DNA of 64,000 bases, taken from NCBI RefSeq assembly GCF_022447245.1, contig NZ_JAKVBC010000001.1, positions 186,001 through 250,000 of the forward strand, written 5' to 3'. A program made the translations under genes and the position numbers. Below, one piece after another: positions 9,042 through 17,914 of the stretch (position 1 is the first letter of the stretch; every line of letters begins with the position of its first letter). The notes beneath the pieces were generated by a model that saw only the letters and a program-made list of their open reading frames with translations, was not told where the DNA came from and searched no databases. The stretch comes from Kordia sp. GTDB lineage: Bacteria > Bacteroidota > Bacteroidia > Flavobacteriales > Flavobacteriaceae.

Positions 9042-9581
9042 ATGAAACCAAGCAAAATATATCTTAAAGGAAAGTCAGTATTTATCGTGTCTATGCTAGT
9101 GATTGTTGTTACTGCACTGACAGTATATTTTACTGGAATTAATTCGCATAAAACTATCACCAACAACTTTTATATTTCTTTAGGAATTATTGCCTCTGTT
9201 TTGTTTGTGTTTTTAAGCTACGGACTCTATAAAGGCATTGCTATTGAAGATAATTTCCCCAAACTAAAAGGCTTTGAATTTCGGAAAAATTTTAGCAAAC
9301 ACCTTACACCATCAGAAATATCAATAATAGAGGTTCGCGAAGGTATTGCTGGAATCATCTTATCGATTGTATTATGGATTGTTATTTCAATTGTGCTCAT
9401 TATACTATTTATTGTTTTAGAAACCGTAGTTTGGTTTTCGGTAGCACTTATCCTCGCCATGTTGTATTGGGTATTTTTTAGAGCCTTGCGTTTGGTGTTT
9501 TCAAAAGCAGCAACCATCGTAAATAATCTAATAAAATCCATAAGTTATGCATTTGGTTACACAATATTATATGTCGGTTGA
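9042..9581 (+). CDS. Small multi-pass membrane protein, function unknown
   Basis: I place the start at the ATG at 9042 (MKPSKIYLKGKSVFIVSMLV), because the upstream in-frame ATG at 8994 lies inside the toxin gene. The product, about 179 residues, shows two transmembrane helices near the N-terminus, a soluble stretch (about residues 65-100) and two strongly hydrophobic C-terminal segments rich in Ile/Val/Leu. I do not recognise a family. It follows the toxin gene closely and may simply be read from the same transcript. Confidence 0.6.
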   Translation: MKPSKIYLKGKSVFIVSMLVIVVTALTVYFTGINSHKTITNNFYISLGIIASVLFVFLSYGLYKGIAIEDNFPKLKGFEFRKNFSKHLTPSEISIIEVREGIAGIILSIVLWIVISIVLIILFIVLETVVWFSVALILAMLYWVFFRALRLVFSKAATIVNNLIKSISYAFGYTILYVG

Positions 9582-9630
9582 ATGTTTGCTATTGTATATG
9601 TAACAACACTTTTTAGATAAATTATACCGC

Positions 9631-10365
9631 ATGAAGCCTTACCATATAGTTCTTATCCTAGTTTTATTTTTCAGTTGTAAACCCGCTAACAAATCAGATA
9701 TTGGCTATGCTTCTGAGACCTTGAAAATTGAACAAATCAGTCCGAATGTATTCATACATATTTCCTATTTACAAACCAACGATTTTGGAAATGTACCTTG
9801 CAATGGAATGATTTATTTTAATAATGACGAAGCTATTGTATTTGATACACCAACCAACGATGCAGTTTCCAAAGAATTGATCAATTGGATTGAAAACGAA
9901 CAAAAGAAGACCGTAAAAGCTGTTGTTGTGACACATTTTCATGTAGATTGCTTAGGTGGATTACAAGAATTCCACAACAATAATGTACAGTCTTATGCTA
10001 GCAATGCAACTATCAATTTGGTACGACAAGATGCTAAAAAAGTAATTCCGACACATTCCTTCAATGAGTCTACAAAACTTACTATTGGAGAAGAAAATGT
10101 GCTTTTAAAGTTTTTTGGAGAAGGACATACGAGCGATAATATTGTAGGTTATATTCCGAGTGAAAAAGCATTGTTTGGCGGTTGTTTGATTAAATCATTA
10201 AAAGCAGGCAAAGGCAATCTTGAAGATGCAAACATCAACGAATGGTCTACGACTGTAGAAATGATTAAAAAAGAAATCCCTGAGTTGGCTATTGTAATTC
10301 CCGGGCATGGAAAATATGGAAATGAAAAGCTTTTGGATTATACCATAGAGCTGTTTAGAAAATAA
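9631..10365 (+). CDS. bla: Subclass B1 metallo-beta-lactamase, lipoprotein
   Basis: A 244-residue zinc hydrolase predicted to open beta-lactam rings, carbapenems included. All B1 ligands are visible: HFHVD (His102, His104, Asp106), a downstream GEGHTSDN His, the Cys in FGGCLIKS, and the His in PGHGKYG. The HxHxD plus Cys ligand set is diagnostic of B1 rather than B2 or B3. The N-terminus (MKPYHIVLILVLFFSCKP) ends in a lipobox-like FFSC, so the enzyme is probably a lipoprotein facing the periplasm. It resembles the resident chromosomal enzymes of Flavobacteriaceae. There are no mobile-element signs nearby and the gene is intact. Actual hydrolysis spectrum is not predictable here. Confidence 0.88.
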   Translation: MKPYHIVLILVLFFSCKPANKSDIGYASETLKIEQISPNVFIHISYLQTNDFGNVPCNGMIYFNNDEAIVFDTPTNDAVSKELINWIENEQKKTVKAVVVTHFHVDCLGGLQEFHNNNVQSYASNATINLVRQDAKKVIPTHSFNESTKLTIGEENVLLKFFGEGHTSDNIVGYIPSEKALFGGCLIKSLKAGKGNLEDANINEWSTTVEMIKKEIPELAIVIPGHGKYGNEKLLDYTIELFRK

Positions 10366-10404
10366 GTATCTTTTCACAAAATTCAATCAAAAACATAAAA
10401 AAAC

Positions 10405-10827
10405 ATGCAACCACGAGTTACCATTATAGGATTAGGTGTTGAAGATTTAAAAGCGTCCACTGCTTTTTATCAAGAAAAATTTGGCTGGAAATTAACCAAT
10501 GCCAGCAACGAGAATATTTCATTTTTTCAGTTAAATGGCGTATTACTTTCGTTATATCCAAAAGATAAATTAGCAGAAGATGCTATGGTTGATCCAACAG
10601 GTGCTGGATTTAAAGGGTTTACCTTAGCTTACAACACACGTACAAAAGAAGAAGTGGATGAAATTTTTGCAGATTTAAGCAGTAAAGGTGTCAAAATCGT
10701 AAAACAACCAGAACAAGTTTTTTGGGGCGGTTATAGCGGTTATATTGCTGATTTGGACGATAATTTATGGGAGATTGCACACAATCCATTTTTGGAATTA
10801 GATGCGGATGGAAATACCGTTGAGTAA
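10405..10827 (+). CDS. VOC-family (glyoxalase/bleomycin-resistance fold) protein
   Basis: A 140-residue cytoplasmic protein with the paired beta-alpha-beta-beta-beta modules of the vicinal oxygen chelate superfamily: ITIIGLGVEDLKASTAFYQE-like N-terminus, FYQEKFGWKL, and the C-terminal GGYSGYIADLDDNLWEIAHN signature, which is very typical of this group. The family includes glyoxalases, dioxygenases and antibiotic-binding proteins. Without a partner gene the substrate is unknown. It lies 39 bp after the metallo-beta-lactamase gene, but a functional link is not established. Confidence 0.85.
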   Translation: MQPRVTIIGLGVEDLKASTAFYQEKFGWKLTNASNENISFFQLNGVLLSLYPKDKLAEDAMVDPTGAGFKGFTLAYNTRTKEEVDEIFADLSSKGVKIVKQPEQVFWGGYSGYIADLDDNLWEIAHNPFLELDADGNTVE

Positions 10828-10838
10828 ATAATTATCAA

Positions 10839-11377
10839 ATGATAGACTTCACTAAAATTAACTATCTACATCAGGGAATACACGTCAGCAACTTGCATAT
10901 CAAGAAATCAAAAAACTTCATATTTTAGAAGATTTGCAAGACTTTCATCCTGTATTAGTAGGAACGATTCCTATTGAAATTGATATTCCTGAAAGTGACT
11001 TAGATATTATCTGTGAATGCAAAAACTTGGAAGCTTTCAAGTCAAGATTGATGGCATTATTTTCAGAGAAGGATCATTTTAAAATAGAAAAAAGCAATGT
11101 CAATAAAATTCCGTCTACCGTATGTAATTTTAAAACAAAGCATTTTGAATTTGAAGTCTTTGGGCAAAACATTCCCACGCACAAACAATATGCATACAGA
11201 CATATGCTGATTGAATATCAATTATTAAATGAAAAAGGTACTAACCTTAAAAAAGCCATTATTCAACTCAAAAAAGAAGGATATAAAAGCGAACCTGCAT
11301 TTGCTAAATTATTGGAGCTTTCTGGAAATCCTTATGAGGCTTTGTTAACTTTAGAAACAAAAAGGATAGACTGTTAA
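10839..11377 (+). pseudogene. DUF4269 nucleotidyltransferase-like gene with one frameshift
   Basis: Translation from the ATG at 10839 gives MIDFTKINYLHQG, then goes out of frame. One missing base near 10876 separates it from NTRQQLAYQEIKKLHILEDL in the frame that continues to 11377. Joined, the product (about 179 residues) matches DUF4269 along its length, including the LVGTIPIEIDIPESDLDIIC block, which has the DxD-type nucleotidyltransferase look. A shorter product could start at the TTG at 10934 but would lack the family N-terminus. The downstream gene begins 1 bp after the stop. The lesion could be genuine decay or a sequencing error. Confidence 0.75.
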
Positions 11378-11378
11378 T

Positions 11379-12023
11379 ATGGGATTAGATATTACACATT
11401 TCAAAGCCGCATTTCAAAAGGATTTTCCAGAAGATTTACCCTATGTAGGAGACTCTGCGGGAGAAAGTCTCATTGAAACTCGTGAAACATTTGCCAATTA
11501 TAATGTGCCTTTTGAGCATTTTAAAAACTATATACAAATAGTAAACTGTCCAGAAATTTTACAAACCGCAATTATTGTTAAAGACGCAAAGGATCTGGCA
11601 GACGTAGAAAATCATTATCAAAACAATGACTATAAAATTTTCACAGATTCAAAGCAACTAGAAGAAGAACTAGCTATCCATGAAGCTAAAGAAAATCTAG
11701 ATGGGCTAAACCGACATATTGATTCGGGATATTTATCGCGTTGGAAAATAGTTTCATACTATAAAAACATCCAAAAAGAAGGTATCTTTTTTAGAGAGGT
11801 AGGCTATCAACGAAAACGTATGAATACTGCTTTTTGGAAACGATTTTGCAGTAGTGACACATATTGTTACGCACTTGAAGAGGATTTTAATTTTGCTTTT
11901 TCATGTATAGAAAAACGAGATGATGAAACCTTGGAGGATGCCCAAGAGGTTATTGACAATTTTAAACAAAACTTTCTTGATAATTTTGAGTTAGGCTCCA
12001 GCTTTATGGTAGTTTCTTATTAA
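11379..12023 (+). CDS. Hypothetical protein, possible calcium/EF-like fold not evident
   Basis: A 214-residue soluble protein, acidic, with no signal peptide or membrane segment. It opens with MGLDITHFKAAF, a start shared by a family of small uncharacterised bacterial proteins. The residues SRWKIVSYYKNIQKEGIFFR, VGYQRKRMN and the Cys pair in FCSSDTYCYALEED are the most conserved-looking parts. It sits 1 bp after the broken DUF4269 gene, so they were probably co-transcribed. I cannot assign a function. Confidence 0.6.
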   Translation: MGLDITHFKAAFQKDFPEDLPYVGDSAGESLIETRETFANYNVPFEHFKNYIQIVNCPEILQTAIIVKDAKDLADVENHYQNNDYKIFTDSKQLEEELAIHEAKENLDGLNRHIDSGYLSRWKIVSYYKNIQKEGIFFREVGYQRKRMNTAFWKRFCSSDTYCYALEEDFNFAFSCIEKRDDETLEDAQEVIDNFKQNFLDNFELGSSFMVVSY

Positions 12024-12027
12024 TGTT

Positions 12028-12717
12028 TTATAACTGCAATAACAAATTTGGATCAGGGCAATTTTCTTTATAAAACATCAAATCTTGCAGAGAAGAAACA
12101 CCTGGATAATCACCTGTATGATGTTGCATGTCTTTGATGACTTGAAAATGTAAATGCGGCGGATAATCCCCGTTGACATTGGCAGCTCCTAAAGTTGCTA
12201 TTTGATCACCTCTTTTAAATGTTTGTCCCACGTGTAAATTTTCAATAGAAGCCACGCTTAAATGTCCGTATAATGTGTAGAATTCAACATTTTCAATTTG
12301 GTGTTTCAATATAATGGTTGGTCCATAATCGCCAAAATTGGTATTGTTTTGAAAACTATGTACTTCCCCATCTAAAGGTGTATAAATTGGTGTTTCAGTG
12401 GCAATCCATAAATCCAGACCCAAGTGAATATTGCGTTCTGTTTCGGGGTTTTGATCGTTAAAATAATCGCTTCTATTGTAAATGCCGCGTTTTTCTAAAT
12501 AACCACCAAAAGCCACTTTTCCTTTATTCATCGCTATATGACTATTAACAAATTCACCTAATCTATTTGAAGAAGAAACATCAACGTTTTTTAGTTGTTC
12601 ATTCGTCACAGATAAATCTAATGAAACATAGTCAGATTTTGGAATGTTTTGAGCTAACACATATAAAGATTGTGTCCCTAAATCGGCTAAAAATTGTTCA
12701 AAGGAAGTTGAGGTCAT
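12028..12717 (-). CDS. M23-family (LytM/lysostaphin fold) metallopeptidase
   Basis: A 229-residue protein with the M23 zinc motifs HLGLD (HxxxD) and HLHF (HxH), and the DGEVHSFQNN, YGHLSVASI, VGQTFKRGDQIATLG segments of the beta-sheet fold (about residues 95-200). M23 enzymes cut peptide crosslinks in peptidoglycan. Unusually there is no signal peptide or membrane anchor, and the first 80 residues are not recognisable. It may act on a cytoplasmic or non-murein substrate, or use a non-classical route. It is convergent with the gene ending at 12023, 4 bp away. Confidence 0.75.
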   Translation of the reverse strand: MTSTSFEQFLADLGTQSLYVLAQNIPKSDYVSLDLSVTNEQLKNVDVSSSNRLGEFVNSHIAMNKGKVAFGGYLEKRGIYNRSDYFNDQNPETERNIHLGLDLWIATETPIYTPLDGEVHSFQNNTNFGDYGPTIILKHQIENVEFYTLYGHLSVASIENLHVGQTFKRGDQIATLGAANVNGDYPPHLHFQVIKDMQHHTGDYPGVSSLQDLMFYKENCPDPNLLLQL

Positions 12718-12873
12718 TACGTGTTTCTAATTTAAAATAAAGGAATATTAACGAATTATTACTTTTGTTATTAAAGTTGTTCTTTATACATTTTGTTTTA
12801 CAAAAAATAACTTGAGCTTATATTTTGTTTTTTATTTGATTGGTTGAATTCAACGCAAGGTGTCGGTATGACA

Positions 12874-14892
12874 CTACGAATTCATCTTCACAATCTCTTC
12901 ATACGCTTTTTGCTGTGAATGAATCGCATTTTCATCTTGTGGAACGTATTTATTTTTCTGTTTGACATCAATGATTCTAGCTTTTACGGTATCATCCAAT
13001 TGCCATTGCACATAACTACGTAATTGTTGATGCATATCCGCATCCAAAATTGGCGCAATGACTTCAATGCGGTGATCTAAATTTCGTGTCATCCAATCGG
13101 CAGAACCAATATACATTTTTTCATTGCCATCATTGGCAAAAATATACACACGTGCATGTTCTAAAAATTGCCCTAAAACGCTTTTTATCGTAATGTTTTC
13201 ACTCTGTCCTGTAATGCCCGGAACCAAGCAACAAATACCACGAACAATCAATTCAATTTGCACACCAGCATTACTTGCCTCATACAAAGCTTCAATCATG
13301 CGCTTGTCTTGAAGACTGTTGAGTTTTAATATAATATAGGCTTCTTTTCCTGCGTTGGCATTTTTAATTTCTTGATCGATCAATTCTAAAAAAGTACTTC
13401 TAGTAGTAAACGGAGAAATCAATAGTTTTTTGCTTTTCGGAATGATGATTTTACGTTCCAATACTTGAAAAACTTGTGCCAATTCAGAAGTAATATTTTC
13501 TCGTTTGGTCATCAGACAGAAATCGGTGTATAAAGTAGCAGTTTTTTCATTGAAATTTCCTGTTCCAACATATCCATAACGCACTGGAAGTTCATTTTCA
13601 ATGCGCTCTATACAGAGTATTTTTGAATGCACTTTGATGCCAGGATAACTGTAAATCACTTTGGCACCTTGGACTTCCAATATCTTTCCCCATTTGATAT
13701 TATTTTGCTCATCAAATCGTGCTTTGGTTTCCATAAAAACCGTCACGTCTTTCCCCTTTTCTAATGCTGCAATTAACGCATTGGTTAAACGTGATTCTTT
13801 GGCAACTCGGTATAAAGTAATTTTGATTTTTGTCACAGTTGTATCTGCAGCAGCTTCTTCTAGTAATTCAGAAACGTGATCAAATGATTCATAAGGAAAA
13901 TAGAGCAATCTGTCTTTCTCCGTAATGGCAGAAAACATACTATCGTACACACTTAATTCTGCATTTCTGATTGGTTTTACCTTTGGTAAAGAAAGGTTTT
14001 TGTCTGTCGGATTTGGAAAACCAAAAAAGTCTTTAAAATTATGATACGTTCCACCTAAAACGACATCGGTATCATTTACATTCAATTCGTCTTTGAGTTC
14101 ATCTAATAAGTCTTCTGAAGCCGTTTGATCTACCAAAATTCTCGTTACTTGCCCTGTATTTCTATTGCCTAACGAGTTTTTAATTTTTTCTAATAAATTC
14201 CCAGAATATTCATTGTCAATATACAATTCAGCATCACGGGAAACCTTAATGGAATGGAAAGTATTTTCAGGATATACTTCTGTAAGATGGTACTTTAAGA
14301 TATCATCTACAAATGTGATGTAATACGCATCATTTTCAGCAGGAAATACCACGAATCGTCCAGAATCTATAGGAATTTTTAATACTGCTAATTGCTTATC
14401 AACAATAGAAGCCAAGTATAATTTTTCATTCTCAATAAAAAGCGACGAATCATTAGAAGCATCCGTAAACAAGGTCAATTTTGAAGCTAAATTTTCTTGA
14501 TAATAGACTTTCGCGAATTGTTGTTGCGCTTCTGAAAACTGCGTATAATTAATCAAGTTAATTCCTTCTTTCTCCAATTCAGGAATAATATGTTCTTTAA
14601 AGATTTTACCAAATTCTTCTTGTTGCAGATTGACTTCTTTTTTGATCTTTTTCAACAATTTATTTGGCTTTGTAATGAGTTTTTTACGCAAGCCTTTATC
14701 TAAGGTTTTGATTTGACGAATGGCAGAAACGCGCACTTTAAAAAATTCATCCAAATTAGATGAAAAGATTGCCAAAAACTTAATGCGTTCATACAGTGGA
14801 TTTCGTGCATCAGCAGCTTCTTGCAATACACGATGGTTAAAGCGTAACCATGATACATCTCTGTTGTAATATTCGGTGGAAGTTAGTGACAT
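12874..14892 (-). CDS. ppk1: Polyphosphate kinase 1
   Basis: A 672-residue enzyme of normal PPK1 length, which makes inorganic polyphosphate from ATP and can run in reverse. The N-terminal block RDVSWLRFNHRVLQEAADAR and the FFKVRVSAIRQ segment are the typical N domain. The two phospholipase-D-like catalytic domains follow, with the autophosphorylated His in YPGIKVHSKILCIER and the second His region (LEHARVYIFANDG and LDHRIEVIAPIL). It is cytoplasmic or peripheral membrane. No phoU, pstS or exopolyphosphatase gene is adjacent. Confidence 0.95.
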   Translation of the reverse strand: MSLTSTEYYNRDVSWLRFNHRVLQEAADARNPLYERIKFLAIFSSNLDEFFKVRVSAIRQIKTLDKGLRKKLITKPNKLLKKIKKEVNLQQEEFGKIFKEHIIPELEKEGINLINYTQFSEAQQQFAKVYYQENLASKLTLFTDASNDSSLFIENEKLYLASIVDKQLAVLKIPIDSGRFVVFPAENDAYYITFVDDILKYHLTEVYPENTFHSIKVSRDAELYIDNEYSGNLLEKIKNSLGNRNTGQVTRILVDQTASEDLLDELKDELNVNDTDVVLGGTYHNFKDFFGFPNPTDKNLSLPKVKPIRNAELSVYDSMFSAITEKDRLLYFPYESFDHVSELLEEAAADTTVTKIKITLYRVAKESRLTNALIAALEKGKDVTVFMETKARFDEQNNIKWGKILEVQGAKVIYSYPGIKVHSKILCIERIENELPVRYGYVGTGNFNEKTATLYTDFCLMTKRENITSELAQVFQVLERKIIIPKSKKLLISPFTTRSTFLELIDQEIKNANAGKEAYIILKLNSLQDKRMIEALYEASNAGVQIELIVRGICCLVPGITGQSENITIKSVLGQFLEHARVYIFANDGNEKMYIGSADWMTRNLDHRIEVIAPILDADMHQQLRSYVQWQLDDTVKARIIDVKQKNKYVPQDENAIHSQQKAYEEIVKMNS

Positions 14893-14975
14893 TCTTAGGC
14901 TTTTGGTGTGAATTAATAAACGAAAGTAGACATTATTTATGGCATTAGACGTATTTTTTAAATAGGCTTAACAAT

Positions 14976-15086
14976 ATGATAATAAAGATTTTAATAACCA
15001 TTCAACAATGCATATTGTTTATAGGATATTTTCTCACGACTCTTACTTTAGTATACTCAATGATTTCAATATCTTTAGAATCATGA
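14976..15086 (+). other. Very small hydrophobic open frame, doubtful
   Basis: A 36-codon ATG frame encoding one membrane-like helix (ILITIQQCILFIGYFLTTLT, then LVYSMISI). It lies in the AT-rich gap between ppk1 and a decayed gene. There is no clear ribosome binding site, so it could be a small membrane protein or chance. Confidence 0.2.
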
Positions 15087-15119
15087 CATTCCACAAAAAC
15101 TGAATAGATATCTAAAAAC

Positions 15120-15819
15120 ATGGGCAATATAAGTAGTATTATTTAAAAGGCGCAAGACGATTTATTTCTAGAACTAGAAGCAAAAATTCGTTCATAATTA
15201 CAAAAGAAAGATAAAGAGTGGCTTATTGATCAAATTATTTATCTCACCTGTCAAAGACATAGTTTGCATGAACAATATGATAAGCTTCAATATATGAAGA
15301 GGCAATTGGCTCGAATTTATGAGAAACATATAATAATCAAACTATTACTGATTTTATTGAGCAGTATCGAAAAACGAGTTGAACGGATTTAGAAAACTCA
15401 GGTTTCTTGCTAAATGCACTACAAATGAGTTTAGCTAGTATTAAATCGAATCAAAAAACGAAAAAGGAGAAATACTACTTCAAGGAGCAAGAGATTTACT
15501 TTATGCAGCCTTGTATGATGATACAGCTATCAATGTGAATGTAACACGCGAAAAGGAGGAAACTCAAAACATGATACTACCAGAAAGCAAATCGGATGCA
15601 TTATTTTTCCTAAAAGCATTAACTGAGGAAAGCGCTGCTGGAACTTGGAAAAATCCTGAAGGAGTCTCTTATGATGATCACACTAATAATATTGCTTTAC
15701 ATGTAGAGTTTCGCGACACCAAAAAAGGCAATATTAGAACTGCCATATTTGTAGCATTGAACTTAATTAATCTTTTACATGTAAATGAACAAATTTTGTA
15801 TACCCGTATGGAAAAATAG
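15120..15819 (+). pseudogene. Decayed hypothetical gene with several stops and frameshifts
   Basis: From the ATG at 15120 the frame reads MGNISSII, stop, KAQDDLFLELEAKIRS, stop, LQKKDKEWLIDQIIYL and on to about 15330. It then continues in a second frame (TITDFIEQYRKTS, stop, TDLENSGFLLNALQMSLASI). From about 15470 it continues in a third frame (ILLQGARDLLYAALYDD), which runs on intact to the TAA at 15819. The last part alone is 102 residues from a TTG at 15511, but it clearly continues upstream. The pattern is one cytoplasmic helical protein of about 230 residues in an advanced state of decay. I do not recognise the family. Confidence 0.6.
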
Positions 15820-15884
15820 AACGAAGTTTGCTGCAATCACTTTAAAAATATAATGTACGCTGACTAGCAGCAATTTTATATGCA

Positions 15885-16562
15885 TTAGTTTTGTGCAACG
15901 AGTATCAACTTATCAGAAGCAAACATTGCCGCAGGAGAAATTACTTTTTCATTCATTGGAATATGCGATCCATAACGCTCTTTCATTTTGGCTTGTACGA
16001 CTTTATGGTTTAGGTCAAAATCTGAAAGTTTTTCAAGCTGCCCGATTTCTACATTTACTGCTTCTTTATAAATTTTCCAAACCAATTCAGAACAATAAAT
16101 TTTATCATCTGACCATTCAAAGTAAATATCATACGACTTTCCTTTAAACTTCTCGCCAATTTGCTTCATTTTAGAAAGCACTGTATTTGTTAGAATTTCA
16201 TCAGCATTTGCCAATCTTTTAATCACATAATGTCCATTTTTTCCACGACGTATCCACTCTTGCAAAGGAGTTAGTTTTACAGGTTGTACTGCTTCATATA
16301 CAAAATAGGTTCCTTCATTTTCGTAAATAATTCCCATGTGACTGTATTTTGAATCTGTTGCCAACTGAATCGCTTTACTTTGATTGGAGGTAGATGTTTG
16401 AAAGATAATATCTCCACTTTGAATTTTAGAATCCTTCGTCAGTTGTTCCGTTTTATGAGCATCTGTTTTTATGCCATCTGCAAACGTGATCATTTCAATT
16501 CCCCAATGTACCAGAAAACCTAAAACCGCCGTTATTATGATTATAAGAAGTGTTTTTTTCAT
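15885..16562 (-). CDS. YiiX/YebB-like NlpC/P60-fold cysteine hydrolase
   Basis: A 225-residue membrane-anchored protein. An uncleaved N-terminal helix (TLLIIIITAVLGFLVHWGIE) precedes a permuted papain-like domain of the YiiX (DUF830) type: SGDIIFQTSTSNQSKAIQLA, YSHMGIIYENEGTYFVYEA with the conserved His, VKLTPLQEWIRRG, and DDKIYCSELVWKIYK carrying the catalytic Cys. Such enzymes are thought to hydrolyse amide or thioester bonds in peptidoglycan or lipids. The domain is complete. It would face the periplasm. Confidence 0.8.
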   Translation of the reverse strand: MKKTLLIIIITAVLGFLVHWGIEMITFADGIKTDAHKTEQLTKDSKIQSGDIIFQTSTSNQSKAIQLATDSKYSHMGIIYENEGTYFVYEAVQPVKLTPLQEWIRRGKNGHYVIKRLANADEILTNTVLSKMKQIGEKFKGKSYDIYFEWSDDKIYCSELVWKIYKEAVNVEIGQLEKLSDFDLNHKVVQAKMKERYGSHIPMNEKVISPAAMFASDKLILVAQN

Positions 16563-16793
16563 TTATTCATATATGTATTTAAAGCTACAACAATCACATC
16601 TAGAGTCAAAACGATTAATCATTTTTTAACAAGAATGAAACCATCAAAAATTACACAAAATCTCCAAACATGATATAAATCATATATTGCCTGAAACGCG
16701 ATTCCTAATTTTGAACTGTAACAAAATCAGCTATGTGCAATTTTGGACTTGCAACAAAATTGAGACAGTTTTTATCATTTATATAGATTTATA

Positions 16794-16827
16794 AAAGAGA
16801 CTGATTCTTCCAAAAACCAGCCTCTTT
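16794..16827 (-). terminator. Hairpin downstream of ssb
   Basis: AAAGAG-A-CTG (16794-16803) pairs with CAG-C-CTCTTT (16818-16827), a 9-bp stem with one mismatch, just past the end of the minus-strand ssb gene. Confidence 0.5.
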
Positions 16828-16854
16828 ACAGATAAGCAATAGATTTCCTCAAAT

Positions 16855-17187
16855 CTATCTCCCTAACATTAATATTTCATTAACCAATACTTCAGTTACG
16901 TACTTTGTTTCTCCTTCTTCAGTTTCATAAGAACGATTTGTAAGTTTTCCTTCAATAGCAATTTCTTTTCCTTTGAGTAAATATTTTTCAACAATTTCTG
17001 CCGTTTTGTTCCATGCAATTAAATTGTGCCAGTACGTATTTTCAATTTTATCTCCTTGCGCATTTTTATAAGTTTCATTAGTTGCAATAGAGAATTTTGC
17101 GATTTTTTTACCGTCTTCTAAATTGATGATTTCTGGATCGTTTCCTAAGTTTCCGATTAACTGTACTCTGTTTCTAAGTGTGTTCAT
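16855..17187 (-). CDS. ssb: Single-stranded DNA-binding protein
   Basis: A 110-residue OB-fold protein. The N-terminus NTLRNRVQLIGNLGNDPEI, ATNETYKN and YWHNLIAWNKTAEIVEKYL, KGKEIAIEGKLTNRSYE are the canonical SSB blocks. It binds single-stranded DNA during replication, recombination and repair. The protein stops after the OB domain (NEILMLGR) and lacks the flexible tail and acidic DDDIPF-type tip used to recruit partners. It is therefore a short paralogue, likely not the main replication SSB, and may serve in repair or DNA uptake. Confidence 0.93.
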   Translation of the reverse strand: MNTLRNRVQLIGNLGNDPEIINLEDGKKIAKFSIATNETYKNAQGDKIENTYWHNLIAWNKTAEIVEKYLLKGKEIAIEGKLTNRSYETEEGETKYVTEVLVNEILMLGR

Positions 17188-17371
17188 AACTATAATGTTT
17201 TAAAATTATTATTTGATGTTGTGACCGAATCGTTGTTGTGATTCAACAGTGCAAATATGAAACGACCTGCAAATTTTATTCGGTTACAACACACTTACTT
17301 TCGTTTACAAATATTTGTAGTCGTTTGTAATCGGATAAATATTCTTATATTAGAGCAACATAACATTACTC

Positions 17372-17914
17372 ATGAACATACATATAGAAACCGAACGACT
17401 CATCATCCGAGACCTTACTGAACAAGACCTTGATGGTATGTTTGCCATGGATTCCGATCCAGAAGTACATAAATATTTAGGCAATAAACCCATCAAAGAG
17501 AAAGCAGAAGCATTGAAATATATTAAAAGTGCCCAACAGCAATATGTAGAACGTGGAATAGGACGCTGGGCAATGGAATTGAGAGAAACTGGCGAATTTA
17601 TAGGCTGGTGCGGCTTGCGATTGTACACTGATTACACTTTCAATAATCGTACAAATTTTCACGATATCGGTTATCGATTGCGGCGTGAATTTTGGGGAAA
17701 TGGATATGCCACAGAAGCTTCTGTAGCTTGCTTACGCTATGCTTTCCAAAATTTAAAATTGGACGCCGTGTATGGAATTACAGAAATGGGAAATGCTGCT
17801 TCACACAGAATTTTGCTAAAAATTGGACTCAATTATATCGAAGACTTCTATTACGAACCTGAAGATATGATGCTGCGTTGGTATGAACACAAAAAAGAAA
17901 ATTACACTTTATGA
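17372..17914 (+). CDS. GNAT N-acetyltransferase, RimJ/RimL-like
   Basis: A 180-residue acetyl-CoA-dependent acetyltransferase. It starts IHIETERLIIRDLTEQDLDG, the standard opening of the RimJ/RimL-type subgroup, and carries GYRLRREFWGNGYATEASVA, the acetyl-CoA pyrophosphate-binding motif A (R/Q-x-x-G-x-G/A). The C-terminal ENAASHRILLKIGL-like block (NAASHRILLKIGLNYIEDF) is also typical. The acceptor could be a ribosomal protein N-terminus or a small molecule. Its stop codon overlaps the next gene by 4 bp. Confidence 0.9.
   Translation: MNIHIETERLIIRDLTEQDLDGMFAMDSDPEVHKYLGNKPIKEKAEALKYIKSAQQQYVERGIGRWAMELRETGEFIGWCGLRLYTDYTFNNRTNFHDIGYRLRREFWGNGYATEASVACLRYAFQNLKLDAVYGITEMGNAASHRILLKIGLNYIEDFYYEPEDMMLRWYEHKKENYTL

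Noticed and set aside
14893-15119. tRNA or small RNA gene in the AT-rich gap after ppk1
   Set aside because: No cloverleaf-compatible arms or T-loop sequence was found; only a weak hydrophobic frame is present.
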